Shown here piece after piece: positions 1-13,199 of a stretch of DNA of 64,000 nucleotides (position 1 is the stretch's first letter; every line of letters begins with the position of its first letter). The translations under genes and the position numbers were made by a program. The notes beneath the pieces were generated by a model, which saw only the letters and a list, made by a program, of their open reading frames with translations, made no database searches and had not been told where the DNA came from. The stretch comes from Warburgia ugandensis (lineage: Eukaryota; Streptophyta; Magnoliopsida; Canellales; Canellaceae), in assembly GCA_035236585.1 (NCBI GenBank), contig CP141136.1:54081136-54145135 (forward strand). The letters are read 5' to 3'.

Positions 1-139
1 CTTTGGAGGAATAGAGAGGGAGGGTTGTTTTTTTTAATCCAGCTCCTAGAATGGCGGTTTAAGGTTGTTCTTAGGTAGTGTATCTGGGGTTTATAGAATG
101 ATTGGTTAATTGCAGTGTGGTGGAAAATTGTGGAGGGTT

Positions 140-377
140 CTGCTGTATAATCCAATCCAGGTTGATTTGAGTGACACTGCAGAGTTTGAGAGAGTTTGGG
201 CAGTAGAAAAGTTGGCTGTAGCAACTGGTCATGAACAATAACGAGTAATATCTTATCACCCTGCAAGAACCAAAGCTGAAGGTTTTGTAGATTGACAATG
301 ACTTCAATGTTGGTTAGAGAGAAAAAGTGACATGGTTAGAAGATGTTTTGGACCCTAGTAAGAAATCTTCTTGGTAG
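140..377 (+). pseudogene. Coding-like patch with stops, family not recognised
   Basis: Frame 140-292 reads LLYNPIQVDLSDTAEFERVW and on to a TAA at 239-241, then RVISYHPARTKAEGFVD. A shifted frame (291-377) continues IDNDFNV, a TAG, then REKVTWLEDVLDPSKKSSW. The composition looks like real protein broken by two stops and one shift. I cannot name the family. It lies upstream of the first visible HDA15 exon and may be a decayed gene fragment in an intron. Confidence 0.3.
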
Positions 378-930
378 GAATCTTTGTGTGTCATATCCAG
401 TTGTCTATCAAAATATTGATGCTAGCTTGATTTTATTTTGATCTAATGTCAATTTGAATTTGTTTTGGGTGGTTACTTTTGTTGTAGTCTTTTCTATTTA
501 AATAACCTAAAGCCACTGGGTACTTTCTCAATGGGAGGTAGACGCACTGAGTGAGTGATGTCATTATCCTGATGCATGGATGAATATAGATGTAGTCCTG
601 TTTACATGAGCTTGTCATAAGTTGTTGAAAGCCATGACCATCTGGATTTTCTAAGGAATCATCTGATGAAACAAATATCATATATTTTTCATTATCTTGT
701 TGGATTTTTTGCTTGGCCAAGGATTTGCTTAGCCCATTTTATTGGTGTTACAGTTGCTTCTCATTCTGATTTAGTTGCTAGGGAATTTGATTGTGAGAAA
801 TTGGTTTCGTTGATAACATGCTAGGGTTCTAGAAACCTTCCACACTATAACTTTGGGTCAGCTTGAAGTGTCTCAATCAGCTGGAGATGTTAAAAGATGG
901 AACTAATTTAATGGATGCTTGAAGATGTAG

Positions 931-1122
931 GAATATGTTCTGCCAGAATTGACTGAAGAGATATATAGAAAACAGAGAGAGAATCACTAGTTGGTCCAAT
1001 TGGAGAACATATTCTCAAGAAGCCAAATCAAGGGTTTCCTTACTGGCTTCTTCTCATCAAAGGGTTATCGAACTTTTGTTGTGCAGGAAAAGAATAAGAG
1101 ACTTTTCCCAGGATTAAGATAA
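931..1122 (+). pseudogene. Coding-like patch of 63 codons with one TAG
   Basis: Reads EYVLPELTEEIYRKQRENH, a TAG at 988-990, then LVQLENIFSRSQIKGFLTGF and FSSKGYRTFVVQEKNKRLFP to a TAA. Helix-like and protein-like, but the family is not recognised. It may belong with the patch at 140-377. Confidence 0.25.
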
Positions 1123-1395
1123 TCTGAGACATACATCTTGATCCTTGAAAGTTCTGGACCAGTTAGAAATATAAAAAAGTAAAGATCAGAGGTGATGATT
1201 TTCTTGCTATAGCTTACTCATTTTTTTAAAGCTTTTTGGAGTATGTTTTAGTATTGGGGCTTAGGGAATTCAATTCCCCGTGAGCATGATTTTATTCTCT
1301 CCATATCATGTTCTTGTTTTCCCATGAGACATGTAGTTCGGAAAATTGTTATTTGTCCTCTTATTGTTTTGTATTCCTGTGGACACTTGAAACAG

Positions 1396-1451
1396 CCCAG
1401 CGGAATTGTACAGTAGTTGGTTTTGATGAAAGAATGCTGCTTCATTCAGAG
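1396..1451 (+). CDS. HDA15: HDA15 exon a (start of deacetylase domain)
   Basis: Encodes [18 protein letters not shown] and ends at gag|gtaaac. The acceptor is placed after the AG at 1394-1395, behind a pyrimidine-rich tract. The AG at 1399-1400 is an alternative that would remove one codon and change the phase. The open frame from 1308 upstream of the acceptor is intron reading. The preceding exon lies outside the window. Confidence 0.85.
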
Positions 1452-4400
1452 GTAAACATCTTTACTTTGTTTCCCTACCAGCTGAAGAATGCATTTTATT
1501 TTGCTTTATGCTCAATGTTATTTTGTTTTATGCCTTTTCGTGTCTATTTCAATTCCACAAGAAGTGACCCTGTTTTGTACATGGAAATAATTACAACCTT
1601 TGCCATGGTTTCTTGGGCAATACTTAATTTTGATACAAATGGAAACAAAATTTTCACATGTACCATGTTATTATCAACTGAGATAATGTGGATATGTTGC
1701 AGTGAATAACTAATTGACATTATTAGCAGCAGTGTTTACAACTGGTGTATGGTTATGTATGTAACTTTGTTGTATCACATACAGTGTGGATGTTTAGTCC
1801 ATTATCATTTCTATTTGAGGTTGTAGTAATTGCAAATTAAATTTCGGCACTCCTTTTTTATCCTAGTAATTTGTAGTAAATCCCCAGAAGAGATAGTTTC
1901 TAGCTAAAGCTTGTGATACTTCAGATGGTCTTTTCCAGCTGATGGAACATAAAGCCCTTTTCCAAAGTAACTCTTTTTATCTGGGTCTCTTTAATTAGTA
2001 GTGCACATTAAAAATAGTCGCCTGTTTGTTTAAACTTTGGAAAGAGAAGAAACTAAAAATTTGCAATCTCATTGACGGATTTTAACCAGAGTGATTATAC
2101 TTTTCAATTTCTCTTCATCGATAGATGTGAATCTGTTGAAATATGTCAAATTAAATGATAAAACACATTCTAACTCTCATACTGCTTTTGGGATAAGTCA
2201 CTAAGACAGACCCTTAACCCCGCAACTTTGGAGACTCCAAATCATTGATGGATGATTACCTAGAGATTTATAAAAACTTGAAGTTCTTTCTGGTAGTAGT
2301 TAAAGATAATAAAGATCAGATTGACATGAATGGGCCTAAGTTGGGCTTAAACTTCCATACTTGAGAGCCCATAAGAGTGCCTGCTCCAGCAAGCCCATCG
2401 TAGAAGATACTTGACCAGATTACATATATCTCCGTCAAGATTTATGTGATATGTTGACCAGTTGATTGGCTTTAGTTTCTATATGAGTTTATGCACAATA
2501 CCAGTAGAAAAATTGACAATTAATGGGCTTTAGTTTCCATTAATGCTTATGCTTTATTGGATTTTTAAAGTCGACATGACTTGATTGGCTTAGTTTATAT
2601 AATAAGTGCTTATGCACAACAACAGAGGAAAAGTTAAACATCAATTGGCTTTAGTTTCCATAAATGCTTATGCATTATTGGATAACCAAAGTTGAGGAGA
2701 ATTGATTCACTAAGCTACTATAAAAAGTGCTTATGCACAAAAACAACAAAATAGTTGATCATTGATTGGCTTTAATTTTCATAAGAATGCCTAGCATTAT
2801 TGGATAACCAAAGTTGACCAGATTTGATTACCTTTAGGTACCATAACTGTTTATGCATAGTTGGAATGTAGTACCTAGTAGATCTGGAAAATATTGGTTG
2901 TAAGCTCCATAATTTGATGTAGAAGTCTTTGAAAGTAATGGAAAAAGTAGAGATTTTGCAGCCACTACAAGTGCAACAGCATGGGTCCAAAGCCTTGTCC
3001 TTTGGAGTGATTCCAAAGAGAAATCCGAATGGTGTGACTCCATTAGTAGTCTTGACGCTGTTGATGTAACTTCAGTGTGCTTGTAGGCATCCTTTAGGGT
3101 GTGATTACTAATCATTTAGAGGCATCCTCTAGGTGTTAAAAAAAGGGCAGCCTGGTGCATGAAGCTCCTGCATATGCAAGTCTGGGGAAGGGGCGGACCA
3201 CAAGAGGATTTGGAGGCATCCTCTAGGTGTATCACTCCAAATGATTGGGATACAAAGGCTTTGGTTGAGTTTTGCATCAAGTTCCGCACAGTTACAGTTT
3301 TCTCCCTTGTCCATCCAAAGAGATGCACATAAAAGGTTAAAGGTTCCAGATGAAAAGTTTTTAAGAGTTGAGGTCCATGAATGGCTCAAACCAATTGACA
3401 TTACTGTCATCCATTTGATTTCTTCTGCATCATGCTTCTCTTGATAGAATAAAGTGTTTGGTATCTCACTTGTCACCTGTGACAAAAGCTTTAAAAAGTT
3501 AAGAGATTTTGTTTATCACAGTAAAACATGAAGAAGATAGAAGTACAGCAAAATAAAGCAAAGTTAAATATATATTTTTTTCTTTTTTGACTACCGACTA
3601 ACTAGTATCGTGCTAACATCCAACCCAAATCAACAGTCTTGATGTCCTCTCTAGAATCAAGGGCAGGGGATGAACTTTTCCCATTGTTACTTTGTAGGAA
3701 GATGGTAAAAATTGTAGAAGAATGGAACTTGAGACATGGAACAGTTTGTAGGCTCTGGAATTGATTTTTAGTAGAGGTTGATCAGCTTGTATTCTAAATT
3801 CGTTTATAAAATTTGATATTCTGGGGAACCTGCAAAACTGAACATAAAATTATGATGGACACCCTTTAAACAGGTCATTTTTGAGTTCACTGCAGAATAT
3901 AATATTGTGAACTCTATAAAAGTCAAACTCTTTCACATGATGAAGCAAAGTGAACTGTCTAATTTCTGATGCGGGATATGGCTAGCATTATTTGCTCTAA
4001 TTTCCTTCCAGACTTCTCTTTTTCAAAATAGTGAGCTGATCTCTACAAATTTGTTTTTCTTGCACCCCTCTTTGTGCTTCATGTGTTCTTTTTTCTAGGC
4101 ACACTTTTCTGATGTTCCTCTGAAAGTAATAGGAAAAGTTATACATTGTCAAAGAAGAAAATAAAAAAACAATATGGGTTGGCCCATCTTAAGTTGAAAA
4201 GTGATAGAGCTGCTGCTTCTCGATGTGGTGGTTTCTCCCCATTGGTTTGGTTGGTCACTGCTCTTTTGTATGGAACTGATTTGGAACTCTGATGTTTGCT
4301 TTTAACTGTTTTATAGTTTTAATCCCACATGGGCATGTCCTTCAGTTCTAACAGTAGACTTCCATGGAGCTGTTCCATTTCTTTTGGCTGGTAGCTTTAC

Positions 4401-7400
4401 AACTTGGTTATCGGGCATCTCTGATTCCTGAAGAGCTTAGGGTTTATATTATGCTTGCTCTTTGCTAAATCAGGTACAAATGAAGTCACATCCACATCCG
4501 GAAAGGCCAGATCGCCTCCGAGCAATTGCTGCCAGCCTTGCTACTGCTGGTATGTCACATAATTTTACTTGTTATATTATCATTATTACAATTTATGTGT
4601 TTTTTGTCTGCATTATGACATATTGTATATTATTCCAAGATTTCTGATAAGTTGCAGTTTTTGCTGCTTTCCTTGGTCACTTGTGGTTAGCTTGTGCAAC
4701 TAACTAGCCTATTTCTAATTCTGTAACCCATGCAGGTATATTTCCTGGAAAGTGCCTTCCCATACCTGCTAGAGAAATTAGTCAAGATGAGCTTCAGTTG
4801 GTAAGAAATCACTCCCTATCTTCGAATCTTAAAGAGTTTCCTGGTCATCAATATACATGTCCAGTTAGCAGGTAGAAAGTGGTCTTTTGGGGGTTTGTCC
4901 AATAAAAAGTTGGCAGAACCTCTTTTCCAGACACTAAATAAACTGCTTACCTTTTAAAACATCTGCAAAGAGAATGGTATCAAATTCCCTGTGCTTAATA
5001 ATGGAGAAACATACAATTGAAAGTGTGATGTATATCACTTTGAGTTGTTAAACTGAAAGATTTGTAGCTAGCTTATATTTGATAGAGCTGACTTTTATCA
5101 AATCTGCAGGTTCACTCTCTGGATCACATAGACACTGTTGAACTTACAAGCTCTGTGCTGTCCAGGTAGGAAGCTGGTTTGCTTCTTTGAATTGTTGGAA
5201 CTCTATGCACTGTAACCTACAAATAAAAAGGAAAATGAGTAGTATGTTAGTGGCATCTTCATAATACGTTTATGGCATGAAGTTCACATGGTTGATTGTC
5301 ACTAAATTAGTCTCATGGAGATAGAATTTCCTCTGTAGTGAAGAGACTTTTACACACTTACAAACAATTTCCACCATATTCACAACATCACAAAACATTC
5401 AGAGCTAAGTCTGCTGTGAAGGGGTAGGTATGTAGTGCATCGTGGTTGTGAACATAATATTGTGGCCAAACTTGTGATTGACAAACCCCGGCTGCATGCT
5501 ACACCTCACCTAGAACCCTATCTAACCTCTTTAATACTAAACAGACATCAATAGAGGATTGTGAACCAATAGAGGAAGAAGATTGTCCTTGCTCCTATGG
5601 AATTCAAGGGAACTTTTCCAGTGGAGGGCCGTTTCTTTCCTCTTATGCAGAGAGTCACAGAAAAGGTTATGGAGATCTGCAAAATGTATTTCGTGGTTGA
5701 CAATGCTTATGTCATTGGCATTCCTTCTGAACTTCGTCATGTGAACTTGAGGATGAGTTTTGTCCAACTGGAGGGGACTGATTTACAGGAGCATGACCAA
5801 AGCCTATTTGACTGTTTTGGTTGAAGTAAAGTTATGAAGAAGGTTTGCTAGTGAAGACAGTGGCAGCTAGGTGTCTTTACTGTAACTTTACTTTTTATTT
5901 GGGAATAAGAGGTTTTGAAAGTTTATACCCTCAGTAAGTTGTCTTAAGCAGGTGTATCTGTCTTTTTCTTATGTTTTCATATTGAAATAGCTCAATTAGT
6001 GTTGTAAAAAGGATTCTTGATTACTAGTGAAAGCAGCAGCTGCCTAAGGGCTTTTCTGGGTTTCTTTGTTGATCTTTTTGAGATTTCAGTTGGGAAATCT
6101 CTGCTTGATTAATATTCCACTGCTTTAAGATCATCTTATCTTAGATGGAGAACGTGCACAATATTGCACTGTTAATCATATTTGCTATGTCTAATTGTAT
6201 GATGGTAGCAACAGAAATGATACCATAAAAGGATATAAAAAAACATAATGGAAACTGGGGGTTTTGAGCCTTTTTTCTTTTGCTTCATGATGAACTATTA
6301 GGGGGCCTCAGCCTCTCAGTTCATTTTTTGTTGCTTCATAATGAACTATGTGGCCTCAGTCTCTCATGCCATTGACATTGCTATTACTTAATCCTTGAAA
6401 GAAACTGTCAGTCTCAGCCTCTCACATCATGACATTGCTGTAGCTTTATCCTTGAAAAAAACCTAGATACTTTGTTTTAATCTGTAAGTGGGTACTGGTT
6501 GGAAGCAGTTGATCTTACTGGCATGGGTAATAAGAAATTGTTGTATCTCCTGCTGCCTTGTGTTGCATATGAAGTAGAAACAGTGCCACTTTTGCCAAAA
6601 GATGCTTGGCACCTTCTCATGGAGAGAATCTCAAACATCCATTATGAAGCAAATTGAGAAGCTAGCTTGTCACTGACAGATTCTTCAGTAAACCTAACTA
6701 AGAAGAAGCTGAACTTTTAGGATAGAATACTAATGAGACCCTAGGATATTTAGAATCACTAATCTTTAAATATTGGTATACTGTCATGAACTGGCTTGAA
6801 AGATTTTAATCCTCGTCAAAGATAGCTACTTTATTTTTCCAGTAAAACCATAAAGTCTTAATCAACTACTGAGAAACTGAAAAAGTTTATGCTCCATGGA
6901 TGACAAGAGGGAGAGAAGGTTGGAAGGTACGGATTGATAAGTACTGGAAGTAGTGAATAGAGAAAGGAGGAACAGGAGTAGCATGAAGTTTGAATCTTTT
7001 AATACATATGCAAGGAGATAGGGAGGCTAGAAGTAACGAGGAGAAAAATAGAATTTAAATTTGTTTAAATATTTAAGAGAGGGATGAAGAGGTAAATAGC
7101 AAGAAGATATCCTTAAATTCATTCATATGTTTTATGGCTCACTTTCACCGTACGTGGCATATGTTATTTTGAATTTGTCTGGACATTTCAAGTCATGGTT
7201 TCAAGCTTCTAAAATCAGTTTCAGGATTTAAATTAACTTTTAGTAAGTTACTTGTCTCTCAGTTCTATTCTATAGTGCCAGCAGGCATGTTGACAGAGAC
7301 TTCCAAGGTTCTGATACATAGATGTTGTTGAGGAAGGCCTTGATTTCTTCCGTTTGACTGGCAGCTATTTCACTCCAGACACATATGCAAATGAGCATTC

Positions 7401-10400
7401 GGCACAGGCTGCAAGACTTGCAGCTGGATTATGTGCAGATCTTGCTTCAACAATAATGTCGGGAAATGCCAAGAATGGTTTTGCTCTGGTATGTTGATCT
7501 TTTCATCCAGCTGTTGGTTGCTATTTAGTGTCATTTCAAAACTGTTCTGATTTGGTTGTTTCTGTAAGTCAGGTTAGGCCTCCTGGGCATCATGCTGGTG
7601 TAAGGCAGGCCATGGGTTTCTGTCTCCATAATAATGCTGCAGTTGCTGCATTGGCTGCACAGTCTGCAAATGCTAAGAAAGTTTTGATTGTTGACTGGGT
7701 AAGTTCTTGTAACTTTGTATTGATTTGCCTTTGTTTACTTTGTCATTAGCTGTGTTTCTTTTCATTTTTTCACTGAAACTTGGTTCAGCATGAGAAGATG
7801 ATTCATGGGGTGTCTCTGGATTTATGCACAGTACTGTTTATTTTGATGTTGTTTGCAGGATGTACACCATGGCAATGGAACACAAGAAATATTTGAGGGG
7901 AGCCAATCGGTGAGCTTTATAACTAGTTATATGAATATTCAATAAGAAATGATATTCTCACCCCCTGTGATTGATATACTCCAGCCACTTTGGCAGTTTT
8001 TGGGCATTTAAGGTTCACTTTTCAGTTTTGCAACTGAAAAGTCCAAGCTTACAACCACCAGATGCCCAAAAAAACATTTAAGGGGGAGGAAGTAATGCAA
8101 TTGCAAGGGGTAGAAATATCATTTCCCTATTCCTATATGTACATTTTGTTTCTCAGTAGATTCAAGGTCTGTGTGCTGGTGGTCAGTGAAGCTGTGGTAT
8201 TTGATGACTAGGTTCACTGGTGGTTGAAATGGCTAACTTTTCCTTTTTCTGATCGGTTGGTTGGCATGGAACTTGAAGTCATCTTTGGTGAAAGATCTTA
8301 AAATGAATATTATTGACCTGACTGCACTTTTATCTTTCTTGATCTGAGTGGAGTTTACTGAACAGAGAAAATGAGAAGTTAGTTTGCTACTGAACCAGTC
8401 TTAGATTTGGCTTTTATTTTATTCTATTTTTATGTGCTAGATGAAGGTAGTTCTGGAACTACTGTATTTAGTATTGATTCAAGGCACTATCCTAATTTCT
8501 TGTATAAATAAATGTTAATTTATTGTTCCGAAACACTTATAGAAAATTTTGTTTACATTGATTTATATTAGTTTAATGTAGGCAGAGATCTGTTAGGTCT
8601 TATTCAAGGCTTAAGATTAATCAATGATGGATTGCTTTTGCTGATAAAATATGCACACTGTTTTGTCTAATACGTATCTGGCCTTTGGAGCATCCTTCAA
8701 TACCTACTTCCTGTTGTCAATGCTATTTTGTGGAATCTACTATTTGTATGTATCTTTGTTAATTCTATGGACGGCTATTATATTTTTTTTACATAAAGTC
8801 GATTTATGTAACATAGTTTGTTTCTTGGGACATGCTAATGATCCATTTTTGTCCCTTGTATATATCTGGGCCAAAACACCCTTATTTGAGAAAGCATTGG
8901 CTACTTGACCCTTACTTAGTGCTTGAAAAGTCAAGATTTGAAATAATATATCTCAAATTCTCCCCAAAATTAAGTTCCACAACGTGCCATTTACCTACTT
9001 TATGAATGTCAAGAATTCATACTCTAATTATTGCATAAGTTGCTGGCTTTGTAATTCCTCTCTTTTACACTCTTAACATAATTAACAAAAGCATCTAACT
9101 CAAGAACTAAAGCCCATGAAAGAACTTTACAAGATCACTAGGAAGCAGCCATTATTATAACGAATTTGGAATGACGGCATAGATGATTAATTTGTCCACA
9201 AATTATTTGTCATTTTGAAGTTGTAGAAAAGCAGTTACCAAATTTTTGATGAAGGCACTTCATGGATATGCTTTGCAAACTTGTCAATGCCAAGAACACC
9301 AGGGAGATTGGTGTATACACAGTATACTCTTTCTCTACCCACTTGCCTTTCATGAAGATAGCACTGTAAGAAACCCAATTGGATTTAGATGGCTTATGTA
9401 ATTGAGTTGTTCAACCAGTAAAACATTGATAACTTGTTGAAAGTGATTATTTTGATTTTAGATATGGTACATGAATTGGCGTACCTCCAATTGGGATAAG
9501 GCCTAGATTATGAATATGATGATGGTGATGATGATCTTGGACATGAATATCAATTATCAGGTTTACAAGCTGGCATTGTGGTGACCCAAAGGCGATAGAT
9601 TATTGAGTGGACCCTGCTTTACCAGTTCTTTCTTATTTCTTTTTCTTTTTTTTTTTTTCTTTTTCCACACTGCATGCGTCTGTGTGAAGAGTGAATATCA
9701 TGTCCTTCATGGAGGGGAAAAGGTGAAGGTCATGTGTGTGGAAGAAAGAAAAGTTTAATTATGGAGCAAATCTGTGATTTAGGGATGTTTGTTAATGACG
9801 TCTTGTGGATGTTAGATTTGGGAGCAATCTTTTGAAAATACATTAGATATCGTAACATTTAAGCTATTAAGTGATACTTAAGGTTCACTTAGCCAATGCG
9901 AACCCAAATAAGGGTGTTTTGGCTAAAATATCTTGTTTAAACAGATCATTGTCTTACTCTTTACTTATTATTATTATTTTTTGTCAATACCATGATTTGC
10001 ATGAAATGTCTTACTCGGAATGATAAAATTTTTTTCTTGAAGTTTTGTGGATCATATCTACGCTTTTGTTTTTACAGTGTAACATTCTCTCTTTAGTTTG
10101 TACTTCTTTTACTTGCTGTTGATAGTTTAATAGTTTTAGCAGTCAGAGAAGTATAAAAGAGGGAGAGAGACTGAAATTGTTAAATGGTGGAAATGTTGAT
10201 GTTATCTCCCTACTCTTATTTTTAGTGATTTTCTGTAATTCTCTCATTTCCCGTTATGGACACATTCTTTAGTTTTCTTTAGGTATTATATATATCTTTA
10301 CACAGACATGAAGGTGGGTGGTTCTACCCTGGTACTGGAGCAGCATACGAGGTATTAAATTTCTTTAATATTTTGGTTTTATTTTGTTCTTTTCCTTTTC

Positions 10401-12520
10401 ATTGATAATCTAAGGAGTATAGACATTTTGTGATATTAGCTCCTACCAGTTGCGGATACTTTTATGGAATAAATGCTGCAATATTTGTCGAATTAGCTTA
10501 TTATCAGTTGACTGTGCAAGGGGCACTGAGTGATATCTTGTTGCAAATGTAATAAAATCCTCATACTTTATTAATGTACTCATTGCTAGAATTTGCACTT
10601 TCATTGAAAAAGGAAACTACAACTTTAACTTACTGTAGTCCTATGTGTCTCCGTGATGACTTTTTGGTATTATCATGCTGATTTTACGTTAAAACCGAAC
10701 AGTTGTTTATGCACTTGGCCTTTGGAATGTTACAGGTATATCTTTCCTTGAACTGATGTAGTATTTCTTAATCCTCTTTAGGAACCTCTTCTCACAATGG
10801 ATACTCGTCAATCACAACTTTGCCTTCAATTTACAGCTTCTCTTAGTGGAATGTTGATCTTTCGGCTGGTATTTCCTTGATTAGTTGATGAGTAGTCAAG
10901 GAATTAGATGTTGAGCCCTGCTGCTTCTAGGCAAAGATGCTAAACTGAGTTCCAATGGCTTTTCTGTGTTTAATATTCTAGGTTGCTAACTCATCTTGGT
11001 GGATGACTCTAGTTCTGAATCTTCAGATTCATGGTCTATCCATTGCATATGGCACGCAGTTGGAAACCACTTCAAAGTCCACTTTATCATTGTAGTATTT
11101 CCAATAAAGGCAGCCCTTAACAAGTTTGTTATCTTCCCTGATCTATGTATATATAGGAATAGTTCTCTCCTTCTGATAATATTTCTCATAAACTCAGCAG
11201 AATGGTCTTCTCCATTGATCACTATACTGATCATGTTGCATTTGCCGCTGCATAAAGCTCTTTTATCCAAAAATATGTTCTTTTGAATCCAATATTTGTT
11301 GAGCTCTTACTTGGGGCGGCCACTGCTATTTGGTTGCTTTCATTCGCTGCTTCCCTAATCCATGTTAAGATCTTCTTCATTTTCCTAATCTTCACCATTG
11401 GAGCAGCTTCATTTTCATGTTCTTTTAGCTTAATGAATTGATTGATGAGCCTCTTTTGATCCAAAAAGCTATGAGCTCATCCTGGGTTTGAATGCCAACA
11501 CTACCAATATATCAGACTCTCTCATTGTCGCTAAATGTGATTGTTAATGAAATGACATTGGCATAGTGTGCAGGGAATGACCATTTCCTGTGCTTCTTTC
11601 CTTTCACTCCTGATTATTTTCTGGTAGTCTATGAGATATCACCTTTAAGCTTGGTTCTAGCTAAGCTGCTCTTTGTTTTCCATTCTAAGATGGTAGTCTA
11701 TGAGTCAGCACTTTAAGCTTGGTTTTGGCTAAGCTGCTCTTTCGTTTTCCATTCTATCACACCAAAATCTTCTACAGCTCTCCACTACTGTACAAATGAT
11801 TTATATGAAGCTCTCTGAGAACAACTGCTTGGGAGTTTCCACACTGTCATGTTCTGAGGCTGAATAATCATCCTCTGTTAGCTTGACATGTAATCTCTAG
11901 TAGTTTACGCTTGAAGCTGTATCCTTTTCCTTGTCAACAAGCATCCAGTCGTACTTTGGATGGGGAGAATGGTTTCCTGATTTCCCTTCTCCAATCTCCA
12001 CCAATTTACATTATTACAACGAGTAGTTGGTTGAGGACTCCACATTGATTCCTTAGGTTTGTCTCGGATGTTTTAGAAGATATTTGATCTTAATCTGCCT
12101 TGCCCACCCAGTTTTGAATGAAAATGAGGTAGTGAAAACCTGTTGCTTTGGGCAGTCAAGCCATTACGTCTTATTTAGCCCATTTTTTATTTTTTTTACT
12201 AGGGTGAGGCATGTGCTTCATATGTGGTTAGCCCTCAAAATTTATTTTGGTGCATAGCTTCTTTAAGACAAGTCTAAGATTTTGCATGATTTAGTGTTCC
12301 AATAAATGGGACTCTCTCTCTCCTTCTCTCTCCAAGGGATGAGGTTTTGTTGCATAGCCTATTGAAGACAAGGCCAAGATTTTGGATGGTTTAGATCTTC
12401 CAAAAGTGGACCCAATAGGTGTAAATCTATTGTCACCCCAATGGATAAGATCTCTTGCATAGCTCAAGAAAAGGCCGAGATTTTGGATAGTTTAGATGTT
12501 TGAAGAATTAGGCCCAATAG

Positions 12521-12583
<63 letters not shown>

Positions 12584-13127
12584 ATTGATGAGATTTGGAT
12601 CTGTAGCCCATCTAAGATAAATTCAAGATTGTGCATGGTGTAGATCTTCCAAAAAGTGGGCCTGGTTGAATATTGTCTCTCGCTCGCCCCCTGGTCTCTC
12701 CAATAGTTGAGATTTCTGTGCATAGCACAAGGTAAGGCCAAGATTGTGGATGGTTTGGATCTTTGAAGAAGTTGGTACAGGAGGAGTATCTCTCTATTTC
12801 TCTAATGGATGAGACTTTGTTGCCTATTGAAGATAGGGCCAAGATTTGGACCGTCTATCCAGTAGGTGTAATTCTCCTCTCTCTCTCCCCAATGGATGAG
12901 GTCTTGTGCATAGCATAAAAGAATGCTGAGATTATGAATGGTTTAGATCTTTGAAGAAGTGAAATAATCTGTTTTGTAGCTATAAAAAAAGAAGAAAAAC
13001 AAGGGGTAGATGAGAGCTTTGGTTCTTAAGGAATTTGGGAGGGCTGAATTAGGTGAATATCTTAGATCAGTCACTGAGAATTCTTGAAAAAATGGCTTGC
13101 AGTCCAAGTTTCAGTCCATCTCACATA

Positions 13128-13199
<72 letters not shown>

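Larger units (their letters stand above)
1452..4473 (+). other. HDA15 intron (3.0 kb)
   Basis: Long intron with a tandem array (2455-2880) and a truncated SINE (3137-3212). The rest is AT-rich with no recognised gene; small open frames here match no family. Confidence 0.8.
7910..10282 (+). other. HDA15 intron (2.4 kb) holding two inverted-repeat elements
   Basis: Contains a small MITE-like element near its start and a 1.06-kb TIR element near its end, described separately. The intervening 8.13-8.87 kb holds nothing recognised. Confidence 0.75.

Noticed and set aside
1308..1709. 133-codon open frame as a gene
   Set aside because: Only its 1396-1451 part is real HDA15 exon; the rest reads into flanking introns.
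5597..5824. 75-codon open frame in the intron after exon d
   Set aside because: It has an overlapping minus-strand frame of equal size, no recognised motif and no splice context.
7528..7749. 73-codon open frame with RPPGHHAG as a separate small protein
   Set aside because: It is HDA15 exon f plus intron on both sides; phase and splice sites place it in the long gene.
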